Assembly (NCBI GenBank): GCA_017569305.1
Contig: CP069418.1
Coordinates: 1,116,001-1,180,000 of the forward strand
Length of the DNA stretch: 64,000 nucleotides
Direction: 5' to 3'
Origin: Clostridiales bacterium FE2011
GTDB lineage: Bacteria; Bacillota; Clostridia; Christensenellales; Aristaeellaceae
Below are positions 51,124-59,185 of this stretch, piece after piece; the stretch's first letter is position 1; every line of letters starts with the position of its first letter. Below the pieces are notes generated by a model. That model had not been told where the DNA came from. It made no database searches and saw nothing but the letters and a program-made list of their open reading frames with translations. The translations under genes were made by a program, and so were the position numbers.

Positions 51124-51744
51124 TTAATCTGTTTTTCTTCCATACAGCCTGTTGAACTGGCGGATATGCTTTTCAAGGATTCCGACTGCGCTTTCTGCCC
51201 GGTCAGGATCACGGTCACAGGCTGTAAGCAGCATATAAATAGGTGCGTAAAAATGCAGCGTCATGATTTCCACATCTTCCGTGTGAAGGACGCCCTCCTG
51301 GACCATCAGCCCCAGGAGCATGCCCTGGTATGACAGGGGATCATCCACATAATGCTTCATATAGGCTTCCGAAAGCTCTTTATCGTGATATGCTGCCATC
51401 GTAAGCATCTTCCGGAATTTCCTGGCATAGTCGTCGTAAAGAAAATAATGAAACAGATCCTTTCCGAGCTGAATCAGTTGCTCTTCGGAAAGGCCTTTAT
51501 AGATCGCCGCGTCCTGTGCAGCGTCATCGCCCTGGATATGAAGGGCACCGGCTTGTTTCAGGAACTTGCTGTTCATTTCCCTGATGAGCGCGTCAAATAT
51601 GGCCTGTTTGCTCTCATAATGTTTGTACAGCGACGGGGCTTTGATTCCGACCCGCTCTGCAATTTCGCTGACAAACACATTGGCATAACCCTTCTCAGAA
51701 AAAAGTGTCAGCGCCTCATCCAGGATCCTGCTTTTGGTATCCAT
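51124..51744 (-). CDS. TetR-family repressor
   Basis: A 206-residue regulator. The DNA-binding domain is residues 1-50 (ALTLFSEKGYANVFVSEIAE, RVGIKAPSLYKHYESKQAIF). The C-terminal ligand domain is typical in length. Two strong palindromes overlap its own promoter, so it almost certainly represses itself and the flavodoxin gene 25 bases downstream. GGAGG precedes the ATG. Confidence 0.9.
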   Translation of the reverse strand: MDTKSRILDEALTLFSEKGYANVFVSEIAERVGIKAPSLYKHYESKQAIFDALIREMNSKFLKQAGALHIQGDDAAQDAAIYKGLSEEQLIQLGKDLFHYFLYDDYARKFRKMLTMAAYHDKELSEAYMKHYVDDPLSYQGMLLGLMVQEGVLHTEDVEIMTLHFYAPIYMLLTACDRDPDRAESAVGILEKHIRQFNRLYGRKTD

Positions 51745-51762
51745 AAATCCTCCTTCAGTTTA

Positions 51763-51811
51763 GGCTAATTCGAATTAGCCAGATTATAGGCTAATTTGAA
51801 TTAGCTGTCAA
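51763..51811 (-). promoter_or_regulatory. TetR promoter with two operators
   Basis: On the minus strand TTGACA (51806-51811), exactly 17 bases, TATAAT (51783-51788): a full-consensus promoter. The spacer is the palindrome AGCTAATTCAAATTAGCC and a second, perfect 18-bp palindrome GGCTAATTCGAATTAGCC lies at 51763-51780 over the start site. Bound repressor would cover the entire promoter. Confidence 0.9.
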
Positions 51812-52153
51812 GTCCCGTTCGAAATGGAGGAAGCAGCCAGAATTGACGGATGCAACAAATACAATATGTTCTTCCGGATAATCCTGCCCCTTTCAAAAGC
51901 CGGATTGTCCACCCTGGCAATCTATAATGCGGTCGGCATGTGGAATGAATTTGCTTTTGCGAACACCTTCCTGAATGATATCCGTGTGAAAACCCTTCCC
52001 CTGGCGCTTGGTGCTTTCAAGGGAGAACATTCCCAGGATACGCCGCTGATCCTGACAGTGCTGACACTGTCGGCCCTGCCTACCGTTGTGATGTTCATCA
52101 TCTTCCAGGACAAGCTGGTCAAAGGCATGATGGCCGGTGCTGTCAAAGGATAA
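51812..52153 (+). pseudogene. Truncated sugar ABC permease (MalG/LplC type), C-terminal part
   Basis: Only the C-terminal ~110 residues remain. The homology starts in frame at VPFEMEEAARIDGCNKYNMF, that is, a few codons before the first ATG (51824), with the EAA loop, and continues through two helices to GMMAGAVKG. The N-terminal ~170 residues and any promoter are missing, and the left edge coincides with the -35 element of the TetR promoter. It is most simply a remnant left when the TetR-flavodoxin pair entered or a deletion joined the two. Confidence 0.8.
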
Positions 52154-52167
52154 CCTGTTTTACAATG

Positions 52168-52199
52168 AAAACCCCGGATCCATCAGGATCCGAGGTTTT
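52168..52199. terminator. Bidirectional terminator
   Basis: AAAACCCCGGATCC and GGATCCGAGGTTTT pair with one mismatch, with A and T runs at the edges. It ends the permease remnant and probably the cysteine hydrolase gene. Confidence 0.7.
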
Positions 52200-52201
52200 G
52201 T

Positions 52202-52726
52202 TCACTTTTTGATCATTCCGATCGCTTCATCAAAGGATACACATTCCGCAAACCGTCCCGGCCACATAAACTCGTTGTAGTACCGGCAGGTGTTTTCTCC
52301 GCTCATGTAGTCATTTCCAAAGGTGGAGTTGGTTCCTTCGGGAATGATCACCCGGTATCCTCTTTCAAAAGCGGATTTCACCGTAGCGTCAATGCAGAAG
52401 TTCGTCTGCAGGCCGATGATCATCAGGCGATTGTCTTTCTGCTGCTCCATATATTCTGCGAATTCCTTGTTCCCGAAGCAGCTGTTGATTGTCTTGATAA
52501 AGACCTTCTCTCCCTTTTCCGGGGTGACCTGCCCGGCGATTTCAAAGGCTTCGTCTCCGATGGAGAAACCGGTTCCGGGGCCGTCGTCATGCTGGAAATA
52601 AACCACCTCAGTCCCGTTTTCCCTGGCGGCTTTAATCAGCCGTGTTGTCCTGTCAATAAAGGTGTTAAAGGCATACAGCCTCTCATCGGTTATGCCCTTC
52701 TGAACGTCAACCACCAGTACAATCAT
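52202..52726 (-). CDS. Isochorismatase-family cysteine hydrolase
   Basis: A 174-residue hydrolase. Catalytic triad: Asp in VVDVQKG (D7), Lys in VFIKTINSCF (about 78) and Cys in IGLQTNFCIDATVKSAFERG (about 111). The family includes nicotinamidases and carbamoyl or isochorismate hydrolases; the substrate is not evident. AGGAG precedes the ATG. Confidence 0.85.
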   Translation of the reverse strand: MIVLVVDVQKGITDERLYAFNTFIDRTTRLIKAARENGTEVVYFQHDDGPGTGFSIGDEAFEIAGQVTPEKGEKVFIKTINSCFGNKEFAEYMEQQKDNRLMIIGLQTNFCIDATVKSAFERGYRVIIPEGTNSTFGNDYMSGENTCRYYNEFMWPGRFAECVSFDEAIGMIKK

Positions 52727-52747
52727 CGTTTTCTTCTCTCCTGTAAA

Positions 52748-53656
52748 TCACTCTTCATCCAGCATCGCCCGGATGCATCCGTCGATGTCCCTGGCCCGTT
52801 TTAACAGGCGTTTGCGCCGGATATCGCCCTCGCTCGGCCACTCCATCAACTTTTTGATTCTCCCCAATGCTGTCACCGGATCGAATCTTTGTTCCCAGCC
52901 TTCATAAAGAGCGGCATACCAGGCGGCCAGTTCATCTTTGCTTGCTTCCGCCCCGCCCCGCAGCTGCCGGGCCAGGGCCGGATTAGCCAGCAAACCGCGG
53001 CCGATCATCACAGCCTCCGTTTCCGGACAGCGTGCCTGCAAAGCTGACACGTCCTCCGTCGTCCGCAGGCTTCCGTTATAGACAGGATGGGAAACTCCTT
53101 TCCGCACTGCTTCCTCGAATGCTTCAGGATGAAGTGCCTCCGTATACAGTTCCTTCATCGTCCGCACATGGATCGTCACATGGTCAAACGGATACTTCGC
53201 CAGGATATCCAGGATCCGCCCCCATTCCTCCGGCTGTTCATATCCGATCCGGGTCTTGACGGACAATCCTGTCGGAAGCGTTTTAGAAAACACACTGTCC
53301 AGGAATGATTCCAGGGAAGCCGGATCCCGCAGCATCCCGCTTCCCCTTCCCCGTTTTGTCACCGTTGCGGACGGGCATCCCAGGTTCAGGTCCGCGCAGG
53401 AATATCCAAGTCCTTTGACGTATTCCAGCCAGGCCAGCAGCTGTTCCGGATCCCTCGTCAGTGCCTGGGGCAGCACATTCAATCCTTTGTTTTCCTCCGG
53501 ATCAATGTCCCTTTTCTCCCGTGTCAGCAGCGACATGGTTTGTGTCAGTTTGTGAAAGGGCAGGCAGTATACATCCACGCCCCCGAACATCTTCTGATGA
53601 ACGGAGCGCAGGATCCCGTCTGTCATTCCCTCCATGGGTGCAAAATAGATCTTCAT
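52748..53656 (-). CDS. tRNA-dihydrouridine synthase
   Basis: A 302-residue FMN enzyme reducing uridines in tRNA loops. APMEGMTD at the start and LNLGCPSATVTKRGRGSGML with the catalytic cysteine are the family signatures; SVKTRIGY and MIGRGLLANP follow. The start at 53656 has AGGA 6 bases upstream; a 34-residue longer frame lacks homology. Bases 53657-53890 upstream hold no gene that I can see. Confidence 0.92.
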   Translation of the reverse strand: MKIYFAPMEGMTDGILRSVHQKMFGGVDVYCLPFHKLTQTMSLLTREKRDIDPEENKGLNVLPQALTRDPEQLLAWLEYVKGLGYSCADLNLGCPSATVTKRGRGSGMLRDPASLESFLDSVFSKTLPTGLSVKTRIGYEQPEEWGRILDILAKYPFDHVTIHVRTMKELYTEALHPEAFEEAVRKGVSHPVYNGSLRTTEDVSALQARCPETEAVMIGRGLLANPALARQLRGGAEASKDELAAWYAALYEGWEQRFDPVTALGRIKKLMEWPSEGDIRRKRLLKRARDIDGCIRAMLDEE

Positions 53657-53890
53657 TTCCATTCCTGTTCTGTTACGCATTCTCATCTGTGAACGGCCGT
53701 TAATTCGTCCGCTGATATAGTACCACAGGACGATGTTGAATTCAGCATTTTCTCTCATGAAATAAACAGTAGAATACTCCTGCCCGGAAAAATAAGCATC
53801 CGTGTCTTTCCGGCAATGGCATAAACTTTCATCCGGTACAAAACTTGTTGCAAAACGTGCAATAATGTATATGTTTCCTTATCTGTATTG

Positions 53891-53899
53891 TGTTATAAT
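53891..53899 (+). promoter_or_regulatory. Extended -10 promoter of the corrinoid operon
   Basis: TGTTATAAT is an extended -10 element about 20 bases before the riboswitch aptamer. Confidence 0.6.
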
Positions 53900-53920
53900 A
53901 AACTGAAAAATGAATATGCA

Positions 53921-54232
53921 GACACGGTGTCAGAAGCTTCATTTCCATGAAGGGTTCTGGTGAAAAGGGAATCCGGTGAAAAGCCGGAGCAACAGCCATT
54001 ACTGTATTGGATGAGCGATGGGTACAAATGCCATTGGGCCGGCTCCCGAGAAGGCGTATCCGTCTGGTCGATCAGGCCGCATCCACAGCCAGGAGACCTG
54101 CCGTATCTGTCAATGACGCAGAATTCTTGGGCAAGGGAGAATGATGGTCGCATTGAACCGGGAGGAGTTCTCTCCGGACTGGTTTTGTTTGTATATGCGC
54201 GTCTCTCTTCTGATCGGAAGGAGGCGCGTTTT
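53921..54232 (+). promoter_or_regulatory. Cobalamin riboswitch with terminator
   Basis: The aptamer shows GGGAATCCGGTGAAAAGCCGG and GAGCAACAGCC, and ends in the B12 box AGCCAGGAGACCTGCC (54087-54102). The expression platform contains a stem from CGCG at 54198-54201 to CGCG at 54225-54228 (about 12 pairs, one mismatch), followed by TTTTC. Vitamin B12 should cause termination before cbiK. Confidence 0.95.
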
Positions 54233-54282
54233 CAGATGATGCATATCATTTTCAGAAAACAATAATACTGGAGGGTCATACT

Positions 54283-55428
54283 ATGAAGAAGATGCTCGCA
54301 ATCCTGACCGCACTGATGATGCTCTGCACGGCAGCCGCCGCCTTCGCGGAAGATGCCGACAAGGCCGCTGCTGACAACGCTGCTGCCCTGATCGATGCCA
54401 TTTACGTACAGGAATGGACCGAGGAAACCGATGCCCAGATCCAGGCCGCCAGGGAAGCCTGGGACGCACTGACCGATGCTCAGAAAGAACTGGTGGAAGG
54501 TGAAGAAGCCGATCCCGATTATTTCGGCCGTGATACAGGCGACGCCTCCCTGGACAACCCGCTGAACACTGATGAAATCGGTGAGAAGGAGCTGCTCGTT
54601 GTCAGCTTCGGAACCTCCTTCAACGACAGCCGCGCCAAGGATATCGGCGCCATCGAAAAAGCGCTTCAGGAAGCGAATCCCGACTGGTCCGTGCGCCGCG
54701 CTTTCACTGCCCAGATTATTATCAACCACGTCCAGGCCAGGGATGGCGAGAAAATCGATAACGTCCTGCAGGCTCTGGATCGTGCTGTTGCCAACGGTGT
54801 TAAAACCCTGGTCATCCAGCCCACCCACCTGATGCACGGCGCTGAATACGACGAACTGATGGAAACTGTGGAACAGTATCAGGATAAATTCGAATCCATC
54901 GCTGTAGCCGAACCGCTGCTGGGCGAAGTTGGCGCCGACGCTTCCGTGATCAACGCTGACAAGGAAGCGGTTGCCAAGGCTGTCACCGCCGCTGCCGTGG
55001 CAGATGCCGGCTTTGACAGTGCGGATGCCGCCGCTGCTGAAGGCGTTGCTTTCGTCTTCATGGGCCACGGCACTTCCCACACCGCAAAGATCAGCTACAG
55101 CCAGATGCAGACCCAGATGGATCAGCTGGGCTATGCCAACGTCTTTATCGGTACTGTTGAAGGCGAGCCGGAAGAAACCGCCTGCGAAGCCGTGATTGAA
55201 GCGCTGAAGGAAGCCGGTTATACCAAGGTTATCCTGCGGCCCCTCATGGTTGTTGCCGGCGATCACGCCAACAACGACATGGCCGGTGAGGACGAGGACA
55301 GCTGGCTGAGCCTGTTCACTGCCGCCGATGCCTTTGAAGCCATCGACTGCCAGATCGCAGGCCTGGGCCGGATTCCTGCCATCCAGGATCTGTATGTTGC
55401 CCATACCGCCGCTGTAATCAACAAGTAA
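54283..55428 (+). CDS. cbiK: Exported sirohydrochlorin cobaltochelatase (CbiK type)
   Basis: A 381-residue protein. Residues 1-22 are a Sec signal peptide (MKKMLAILTALMMLCTAAAAF). Residues 25-95 form an acidic, Ala-rich helical module (AAREAWDALTDAQKELVEG) like those in surface proteins. Residues 100-381 are the CbiK chelatase. The metal-binding and catalytic residues are intact: H185 in LMHGAEYD, E210 in VAEPLL and H262 in FMGHGTSHT, corresponding to His145, Glu175 and His207 of Salmonella CbiK. CbiK is normally cytoplasmic; an exported form is known from Desulfovibrio, where it is periplasmic. Outside the membrane it may bind cobalt or handle tetrapyrroles. GGAGGG precedes the ATG. Confidence 0.9.
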   Translation: MKKMLAILTALMMLCTAAAAFAEDADKAAADNAAALIDAIYVQEWTEETDAQIQAAREAWDALTDAQKELVEGEEADPDYFGRDTGDASLDNPLNTDEIGEKELLVVSFGTSFNDSRAKDIGAIEKALQEANPDWSVRRAFTAQIIINHVQARDGEKIDNVLQALDRAVANGVKTLVIQPTHLMHGAEYDELMETVEQYQDKFESIAVAEPLLGEVGADASVINADKEAVAKAVTAAAVADAGFDSADAAAAEGVAFVFMGHGTSHTAKISYSQMQTQMDQLGYANVFIGTVEGEPEETACEAVIEALKEAGYTKVILRPLMVVAGDHANNDMAGEDEDSWLSLFTAADAFEAIDCQIAGLGRIPAIQDLYVAHTAAVINK

Positions 55429-55438
55429 AATCCATGCC

Positions 55439-55481
55439 GGTTCAGTCTCCCGGCAACCGCCCGGGAGACTGAACCTTTTTT
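55439..55481 (+). terminator. Terminator after cbiK
   Basis: A 15-bp perfect stem (55439-55453 with 55461-55475; GGTTCAGTCTCCCGG) followed by six T. Readthrough or a new start is needed for the downstream genes. Confidence 0.9.
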
Positions 55482-55516
55482 CAATCATCCTGCACCTGTA
55501 AAGGAGGCGGAAAGCG

Positions 55517-55996
55517 ATGAAGCATCCTGCCCTGTCCCTGGTACTCTCTGTCCTGCTGATCATTTTTTCTGTGTCCAGCTGTTTTGCCGAAGCACAACAG
55601 GCCGAAGCCGCATTGCCTGACGGCGTCTATTCTGTTCTTTTCTCCACCGATTCCAGCATGTTCCGGGTCAATGAAACCTGTAACGGCCGGGGTACGCTGA
55701 CCGTCGAGAACGGCACAATGACGCTTCACATTACCCTGATCTCCAAAAAAATCCTGAATCTGTTCCCGGGCCTGGCCAAGGATGCGCGTGAAGAAGGCGC
55801 TGTCCTGCTGGAGCCCACACTGGATCAGGTCACCTATCCGGACGGCATCACGGAGGAAGTCTTCGGCTTTGATGTACCGGTTCCCGTGCTGGAGGAAGAA
55901 TTTGACCTCGCCCTGATCGGCACCAAGGGAAAATGGTATGATCACAAGGTTATCGTCAGTGATCCTCTCCCCATCGAAGAAGACGACAAGGAATAA
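55517..55996 (+). CDS. Secreted NEAT-like/iron-transport-associated protein
   Basis: A 159-residue exported protein. The signal peptide is residues 1-24. The rest (LPDGVYSVLFSTDSSMFRVN, CNGRGTLTVENGTMTLHITL, ALIGTKGKWYDHKVIV) is the one-domain family found next to heme or siderophore binding proteins and related to NEAT domains. It probably binds a metal-tetrapyrrole and passes it to the adjacent binding protein. No anchor is present. AAGGAGG precedes the ATG. Confidence 0.7.
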   Translation: MKHPALSLVLSVLLIIFSVSSCFAEAQQAEAALPDGVYSVLFSTDSSMFRVNETCNGRGTLTVENGTMTLHITLISKKILNLFPGLAKDAREEGAVLLEPTLDQVTYPDGITEEVFGFDVPVPVLEEEFDLALIGTKGKWYDHKVIVSDPLPIEEDDKE

Positions 55997-56008
55997 GACA
56001 GAAAAGAT

Positions 56009-57412
56009 ATGCTGAAAAAAATACTGATCCCGTTGCTGATCCTGCTTATCTGCGTTTCGGCAGCCTCTGCGGGGGAACTGTATACCCCGGATGATTTCAC
56101 CTTCACCGGCGGAACCGGCAGGGTTACTATCACCTGTCCGGACATCCGGGTATCTGGGGAAGAAATTCTTGCGACAGTGGTATTCAGCAGTCCCCACTAT
56201 GAGTATGTCAAAGTGGGCGATGAAACCTATCCCACTGTCTGTGATGACAGCACTTCCACCGCCGTGATTCCCGCACCTGTCAACCGGTCCTTTGACATCC
56301 TGGCGTGCACAACGGCCATGAGCACGCCGCACGAGATCAGCTATACCCTTTACATCCGTGTCAATGCCCTGGCGGATCAGGTTGTTCCCGGGCTCGAATG
56401 GGAATCTGACCTGCCTCTGCAGTATGCGGAAGGCTTTACTGTCAGCCGGTTCCGTGGCGGTTATTCCCTGATCGATGTCCGGGATGGCGGGAAATACCTT
56501 GTGGTTCCCCGGGAAATGACTGTTCCGGAAGGGCTGGATCCGTCCGTTACCGTGCTGGATCAAAAGCCGGAAAACATCTACCTTGCCGCCACCTCGGCCA
56601 TGTCCCTGTTTGACGCGCTGGATGCGCTGGATCTCATCCGGTTCTCCAGTCTCCGGCAGGAAAGCTGGTTTGTTCCGCATGCGGCTGAAGCCATGGCGGC
56701 CGGAAAGATCCTCTTTGCCGGAAAATATGACACGCCGGATTATGAAATGCTGGTCAAGGAAGACTGCGGCCTGGCCATTGAATCCACCATGATCAGCCAT
56801 GCGCCGAAGGTCATGGAGCTGCTGGAAATGCTTGGCATTCCGGTTTTTGTGGATCGTTCCAGCTACGAATCCCATCCGCTGGGAAGAACGGAATGGATTA
56901 AGCTGTACGGTGTACTGACGGGCAGGGAAAAAGAGGCGGAAGCATATTTTGCCGAACAGGTGGAAGCGCTTCAGGAGTATCAGGATACCGGCCTGAGCGT
57001 CGCTTTCTTTTATATCAACGTCCATGGTGAAGCCGTCGTCCGCTCCCCTGCGGACTATATTCCCCGCATGATCGCTCTTGCAGGTGGAAACTATGCCATG
57101 GCAGATATGAAGGCGGTTGAACAGGGTCATGCGTCTGTCTCCGTCAGCATGGAGGATTTCTACGCAATGGCCGGAGACGCGGATTTCCTGATCTATAACG
57201 CGGATATCAGCGAACCCGTCCGCTCTGTCGATGAGTTGATTGCTCTCAATGATCTCCTGGCTGGTTTCAAAGCCGTCAAAGAGGGAAACGTCTGGTGTGC
57301 CGGCAAAGAACTGTATCAGGCAACAGACCATGTAGGAGCATTTATCACCGATGTGCACAGGATGCTTACCGGAGAAAGCGGAGAGATGGTCTTCCTGACG
57401 CCGGTTCAATAA
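56009..57412 (+). CDS. Metal-tetrapyrrole ABC binding protein with N-terminal NEAT-like domain
   Basis: A 467-residue exported protein. The signal peptide is residues 1-21. Residues about 25-120 form a NEAT-like domain (FTGGTGRVTITCPDI, FSSPHYEYVKVGDETY, TTAMSTPHEISYTLYI), and about 150-460 a TroA/BtuF-like periplasmic-binding fold (VLDQKPENIYLAATSAMSLF, DCGLAIESTMI). This fusion suits capture of heme- or corrinoid-type ligands at the surface and delivery to the permease encoded two genes downstream. The Shine-Dalgarno sequence is weak (GAAAAGA). There is no lipobox. Confidence 0.82.
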   Translation: MLKKILIPLLILLICVSAASAGELYTPDDFTFTGGTGRVTITCPDIRVSGEEILATVVFSSPHYEYVKVGDETYPTVCDDSTSTAVIPAPVNRSFDILACTTAMSTPHEISYTLYIRVNALADQVVPGLEWESDLPLQYAEGFTVSRFRGGYSLIDVRDGGKYLVVPREMTVPEGLDPSVTVLDQKPENIYLAATSAMSLFDALDALDLIRFSSLRQESWFVPHAAEAMAAGKILFAGKYDTPDYEMLVKEDCGLAIESTMISHAPKVMELLEMLGIPVFVDRSSYESHPLGRTEWIKLYGVLTGREKEAEAYFAEQVEALQEYQDTGLSVAFFYINVHGEAVVRSPADYIPRMIALAGGNYAMADMKAVEQGHASVSVSMEDFYAMAGDADFLIYNADISEPVRSVDELIALNDLLAGFKAVKEGNVWCAGKELYQATDHVGAFITDVHRMLTGESGEMVFLTPVQ

Positions 57413-57422
57413 GGAGTAGTCA

Positions 57423-58157
57423 ATGGGCGAATTGTATGTGGTTGGAATCGGGCCGGGTGCGGCGGATGAAATGACGCTGCGTGCGGCAGAAACACTCCGC
57501 CATGCGGAAGTAATTGCGGGTTATCAGGGATATATTGACCTGATCCGCCCGCTTTTTCCTGACAAAGAGTTCATCTCCACACCCATGCGTGGTGAAACAG
57601 AGCGGTGCCGCCTGCTGATTGCTGAAGCACTGGGCGGAAAGCGTGCCGCCATGGTCTGCAGCGGCGATGCGGGTGTATATGGCATGGCCGGACTTCTGTG
57701 CGAACTGGCGGAAGGATCCGGACTTGAAATCAACGTCGTTCCGGGTGTCACCGCCGCGCTGAGCGGCGCCGCGCTCCTCGGCGCACCCCTGGGGCATGAT
57801 TTCGCGGTCATCAGCCTTTCCGACCTGCTGACGCCTTGGGAAACAATTGAAAAGCGGCTGGATCATGCCGCTGCGGGAGATCTGTGCATTGCCCTGTATA
57901 ATCCGGCAAGCATGAAACGCAAGGATCACCTGAGCAGGGCCTGTAAAATCATTCTCCGCCACGCTTCGCCGGAAACAGTCTGTGGTGCGGCCCGGAATAT
58001 TGCCCGTCCGGAAGAATCCTTTTGCCTCATGACCCTGAAAGAGCTTCAGGATTATCAGGCGGATATGTTTACCACAGTTTTTATCGGCAACAGCCAGACC
58101 CGTGTCATCGACGGCAGGATGGTAACTCCCAGGGGATATACGGAAAGGAATAAATGA
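57423..58157 (+). CDS. cobJ: Precorrin-3B / cobalt-factor III C17-methyltransferase
   Basis: 244 residues, the SAM-dependent C17 methylase and ring-contraction enzyme (CbiH/CobJ). The SAM loop GIGPGAADEMTL is at the N-terminus, CSGDAGVYGMAG and HDFAVISLSDLLTPW follow, and LYNPASMKRKDHL is the family's final motif. It sits between the binding protein and the permease, which is unusual for a biosynthetic gene. GGAG precedes the ATG; its stop overlaps the permease start (ATGA). Confidence 0.93.
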   Translation: MGELYVVGIGPGAADEMTLRAAETLRHAEVIAGYQGYIDLIRPLFPDKEFISTPMRGETERCRLLIAEALGGKRAAMVCSGDAGVYGMAGLLCELAEGSGLEINVVPGVTAALSGAALLGAPLGHDFAVISLSDLLTPWETIEKRLDHAAAGDLCIALYNPASMKRKDHLSRACKIILRHASPETVCGAARNIARPEESFCLMTLKELQDYQADMFTTVFIGNSQTRVIDGRMVTPRGYTERNK

Positions 58158-59185
58158 TGCGGAAAAAACAGACGCTGCGTTTCGGGATCATTTTTGCGCT
58201 GCTCGTGGTGACCTTTGTCATCATGGGTGCGCTGAATGCCTGCACCGGCAGTATCGCAATCGCCCCGAAAGAAGTCCTCCGAATTCTTTTTGCGGGCAGC
58301 GGCGAAGGCAGCAAGGCAGCTGACGTAATCTGGAAGATTCGTCTGCCCCGCCTGCTGGCAGCTGCGCTGCTGGGCGGTGCCCTCAGCGTATCCGGTTTCC
58401 TGCTCCAGAGCTTCTTCCGCAATCCCATTGCAGGTCCCTATGTGCTGGGTATCTCAAACGGCGCAAAAATGCTGGTCGGAGCAGTCATGGTATTCGTCAT
58501 CCGGGCTTCGACGGACGCTCCTTACTGGACCATCATGGCGGCTTCTTTCCTGGGATCCCTGATCGTCACCGGCTTCGTGCTCCTTTTTGCCGGCCGCGTC
58601 CGTTCCATGGCAGCCCTGCTGATCACCGGTATCATGATCGGCAGCATCTGCACCGCGGTAACCAATTTCCTGGTCACCTTCGCGGATGAAGCCGGCATCG
58701 CCAATCTCCATTCCTGGAGCCAGGGCAGCTTCTCCGCCGTTTCCTGGCGGAACCTGGGGTTTTCGTCTGTTGTCATTTTCCTGTGCGTTGCAGGTGCTGT
58801 TTTCCTTTCCAAACCGATGACAGCCTACCAGCTGGGAGAAAACTACGCGCGCAGCATGGGAGTCAATATCCGTGCCTTCAGGATTGCCCTGATTGCTCTT
58901 TCCAGTCTGCTTTCCGCAGTGGTCACCGCCCTGGCAGGCCCCATCTCCTTTGTCGGCGTGGCTGTTCCCCATATCACGCGCCTGCTCTTCGGCACCTCCA
59001 AACCTGCGGTCATCATTCCCGGATCCTTCCTCTTCGGAAGCGTATTCTGCATGGGATGCGATCTGATTGCCCGTACAGCGTTTTCACCTTCTGAACTGCA
59101 GATCAGCACAGTCACAGCTGTGTTCGGAGCACCGGTTGTTATCGCGCTGATGCTGAACCGGCAAAGGGGGAAAGAAAATGGCTGA
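58154..59185 (+). CDS. FecCD/BtuC-type ABC permease
   Basis: A 343-residue permease with about 10 membrane helices. GFLLQSFFRNPIAGPYVLGI, GPISFVGVAVPHITRLL and the C-terminal GAPVVIALML are standard for the BtuC/FecCD family. It imports corrinoids, heme or siderophores with the binding protein upstream and the ATPase whose gene overlaps its end by 8 bases. Confidence 0.92.
   Translation: MMRKKQTLRFGIIFALLVVTFVIMGALNACTGSIAIAPKEVLRILFAGSGEGSKAADVIWKIRLPRLLAAALLGGALSVSGFLLQSFFRNPIAGPYVLGISNGAKMLVGAVMVFVIRASTDAPYWTIMAASFLGSLIVTGFVLLFAGRVRSMAALLITGIMIGSICTAVTNFLVTFADEAGIANLHSWSQGSFSAVSWRNLGFSSVVIFLCVAGAVFLSKPMTAYQLGENYARSMGVNIRAFRIALIALSSLLSAVVTALAGPISFVGVAVPHITRLLFGTSKPAVIIPGSFLFGSVFCMGCDLIARTAFSPSELQISTVTAVFGAPVVIALMLNRQRGKENG

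Noticed and set aside
55481..57409. 642-codon frame on the minus strand
   Set aside because: It is antisense to the NEAT-like genes, which have signal peptides, ribosome binding sites and recognisable domains.
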